From the NCBI GenBank assembly GCA_030680695.1, contig JAUXUT010000068.1:1-5568 (forward strand): a DNA stretch of 5,568 nt, given 5' to 3'. A program made the position numbers and the translations under genes. This document shows positions 5,433-5,568 of this stretch, piece after piece. A model generated the notes under the pieces. That model ran no database searches. It was not told the DNA's origin and worked only from the letters and a program-made list of their open reading frames with translations. The DNA is from a bacterium. Lineage in GTDB: Bacteria > Patescibacteria > Paceibacteria > UBA9973 > UBA6065. Each line of letters starts with the position of its first letter. Position 1 is the first letter of the stretch.

Positions 5433-5505
5433 GGGCCCATAGCGCAGTTGGGAGCGCGTCTCAATGGCATTGAGAAGGTCGAGGGTTCGAATCCCTCTGG
5501 GTCCA
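5433..5505 (+). tRNA. tRNA-Ala, anticodon GGC
   Basis: The 73-base cloverleaf has acceptor GGGCCCA/TGGGTCC with G3:U70, a D arm identical to the first tRNA, anticodon stem TCTCA/TGAGA, loop ATGGCAT with GGC at 5466-5468, and T arm GAGGG/CCCTC. The anticodon reads GCC and GCU, alanine. The loop keeps the A32-U38 pair known to tune decoding by tRNA-Ala(GGC) in other bacteria. Base 73 is A and CCA is not encoded. It lies 66 bases after the first tRNA with no promoter I can see between, so co-transcription is likely. Confidence 0.97.
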
Positions 5506-5511
5506 CAAATT

Positions 5512-5566
5512 TTAGCGATTAGCGGTTGGCAATTAGCAGAACCAATCGCCAACCGCTAAAAGCCAA
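5512..5566 (+). repeat. inverted heptamer array (TTRGCRR type) after the second tRNA
   Basis: Four direct 7-base units run from 5512: TTAGCGA, TTAGCGG, TTGGCAA, TTAGCAG. From 5539 four units follow inverted: GAACCAA, TCGCCAA, CCGCTAA, AAGCCAA, which read TTGGTTC, TTGGCGA, TTAGCGG and TTGGCTT on the other strand. The halves form a perfect 12-bp stem (5519-5530 with 5548-5559). There is no T-run after the stem, so it is not a typical terminator, though it may protect or end the tRNA transcript. It runs to within two bases of the window edge, so it may continue beyond. Confidence 0.62.
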
Positions 5567-5568
5567 TA

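Overview
The window holds one complete protein gene, the start of a second gene on the other strand, two alanine tRNA genes, and regulatory and repeated DNA between them. It looks like a chromosomal stretch of an environmental bacterium. The best guess is Chloroflexota (Anaerolineae-like). That guess rests on the form of the truncated serine hydroxymethyltransferase N-terminus, on the very long secreted propeller/repeat protein with an IDIKPGSDPN-type C-terminus, on tRNA genes without an encoded CCA end, and on roughly balanced GC. It is an inference from memory, not a database match.

Layout: (1) 1-128, minus strand: the first 42 codons of a glyA-like gene, with a good ribosome binding site and a sigma70-type promoter (176-204). 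(2) 129-477: a divergent intergenic region. It has a weaker plus-strand promoter candidate (251-279), a strong GC-rich hairpin with a T-rich tail (422-450) just upstream of the next gene, and a small hairpin over that gene's Shine-Dalgarno sequence (460-474). (3) 478-5043, plus strand: a 1521-residue exported protein. It has a signal peptide, four blades of a beta-propeller, a Ser/Thr/Pro/Ala-rich linker, five tandem repeats of about 156 residues, two further propeller blades, a beta-rich domain, and a C-terminal IDIKPGSDPN domain. (4) 5044-5293: a long-loop stem-loop (5071-5109), then about 130 bases in which I see nothing, then a near-consensus promoter (5244-5272). (5) 5294-5366 and 5433-5505: tRNA-Ala(CGC) and tRNA-Ala(GGC), probably co-transcribed. 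(6) 5372-5426 and 5512-5566: two noncoding elements built from 7-base units in forward and then inverted orientation, one between the tRNAs and one after the second.

The genes do not form an evident pathway. The glyA-like gene and the tRNAs are housekeeping. The large protein stands alone as a single-gene unit and is most likely secreted or cell-surface structural, binding or adhesive material. The most unusual features are the propeller split by a repeat array whose units look recently homogenised, the terminator-like hairpin in the leader of the large gene, and the inverted heptamer arrays around the second tRNA. I do not see a defence system, a CRISPR array, a biosynthetic cluster or a transposon.
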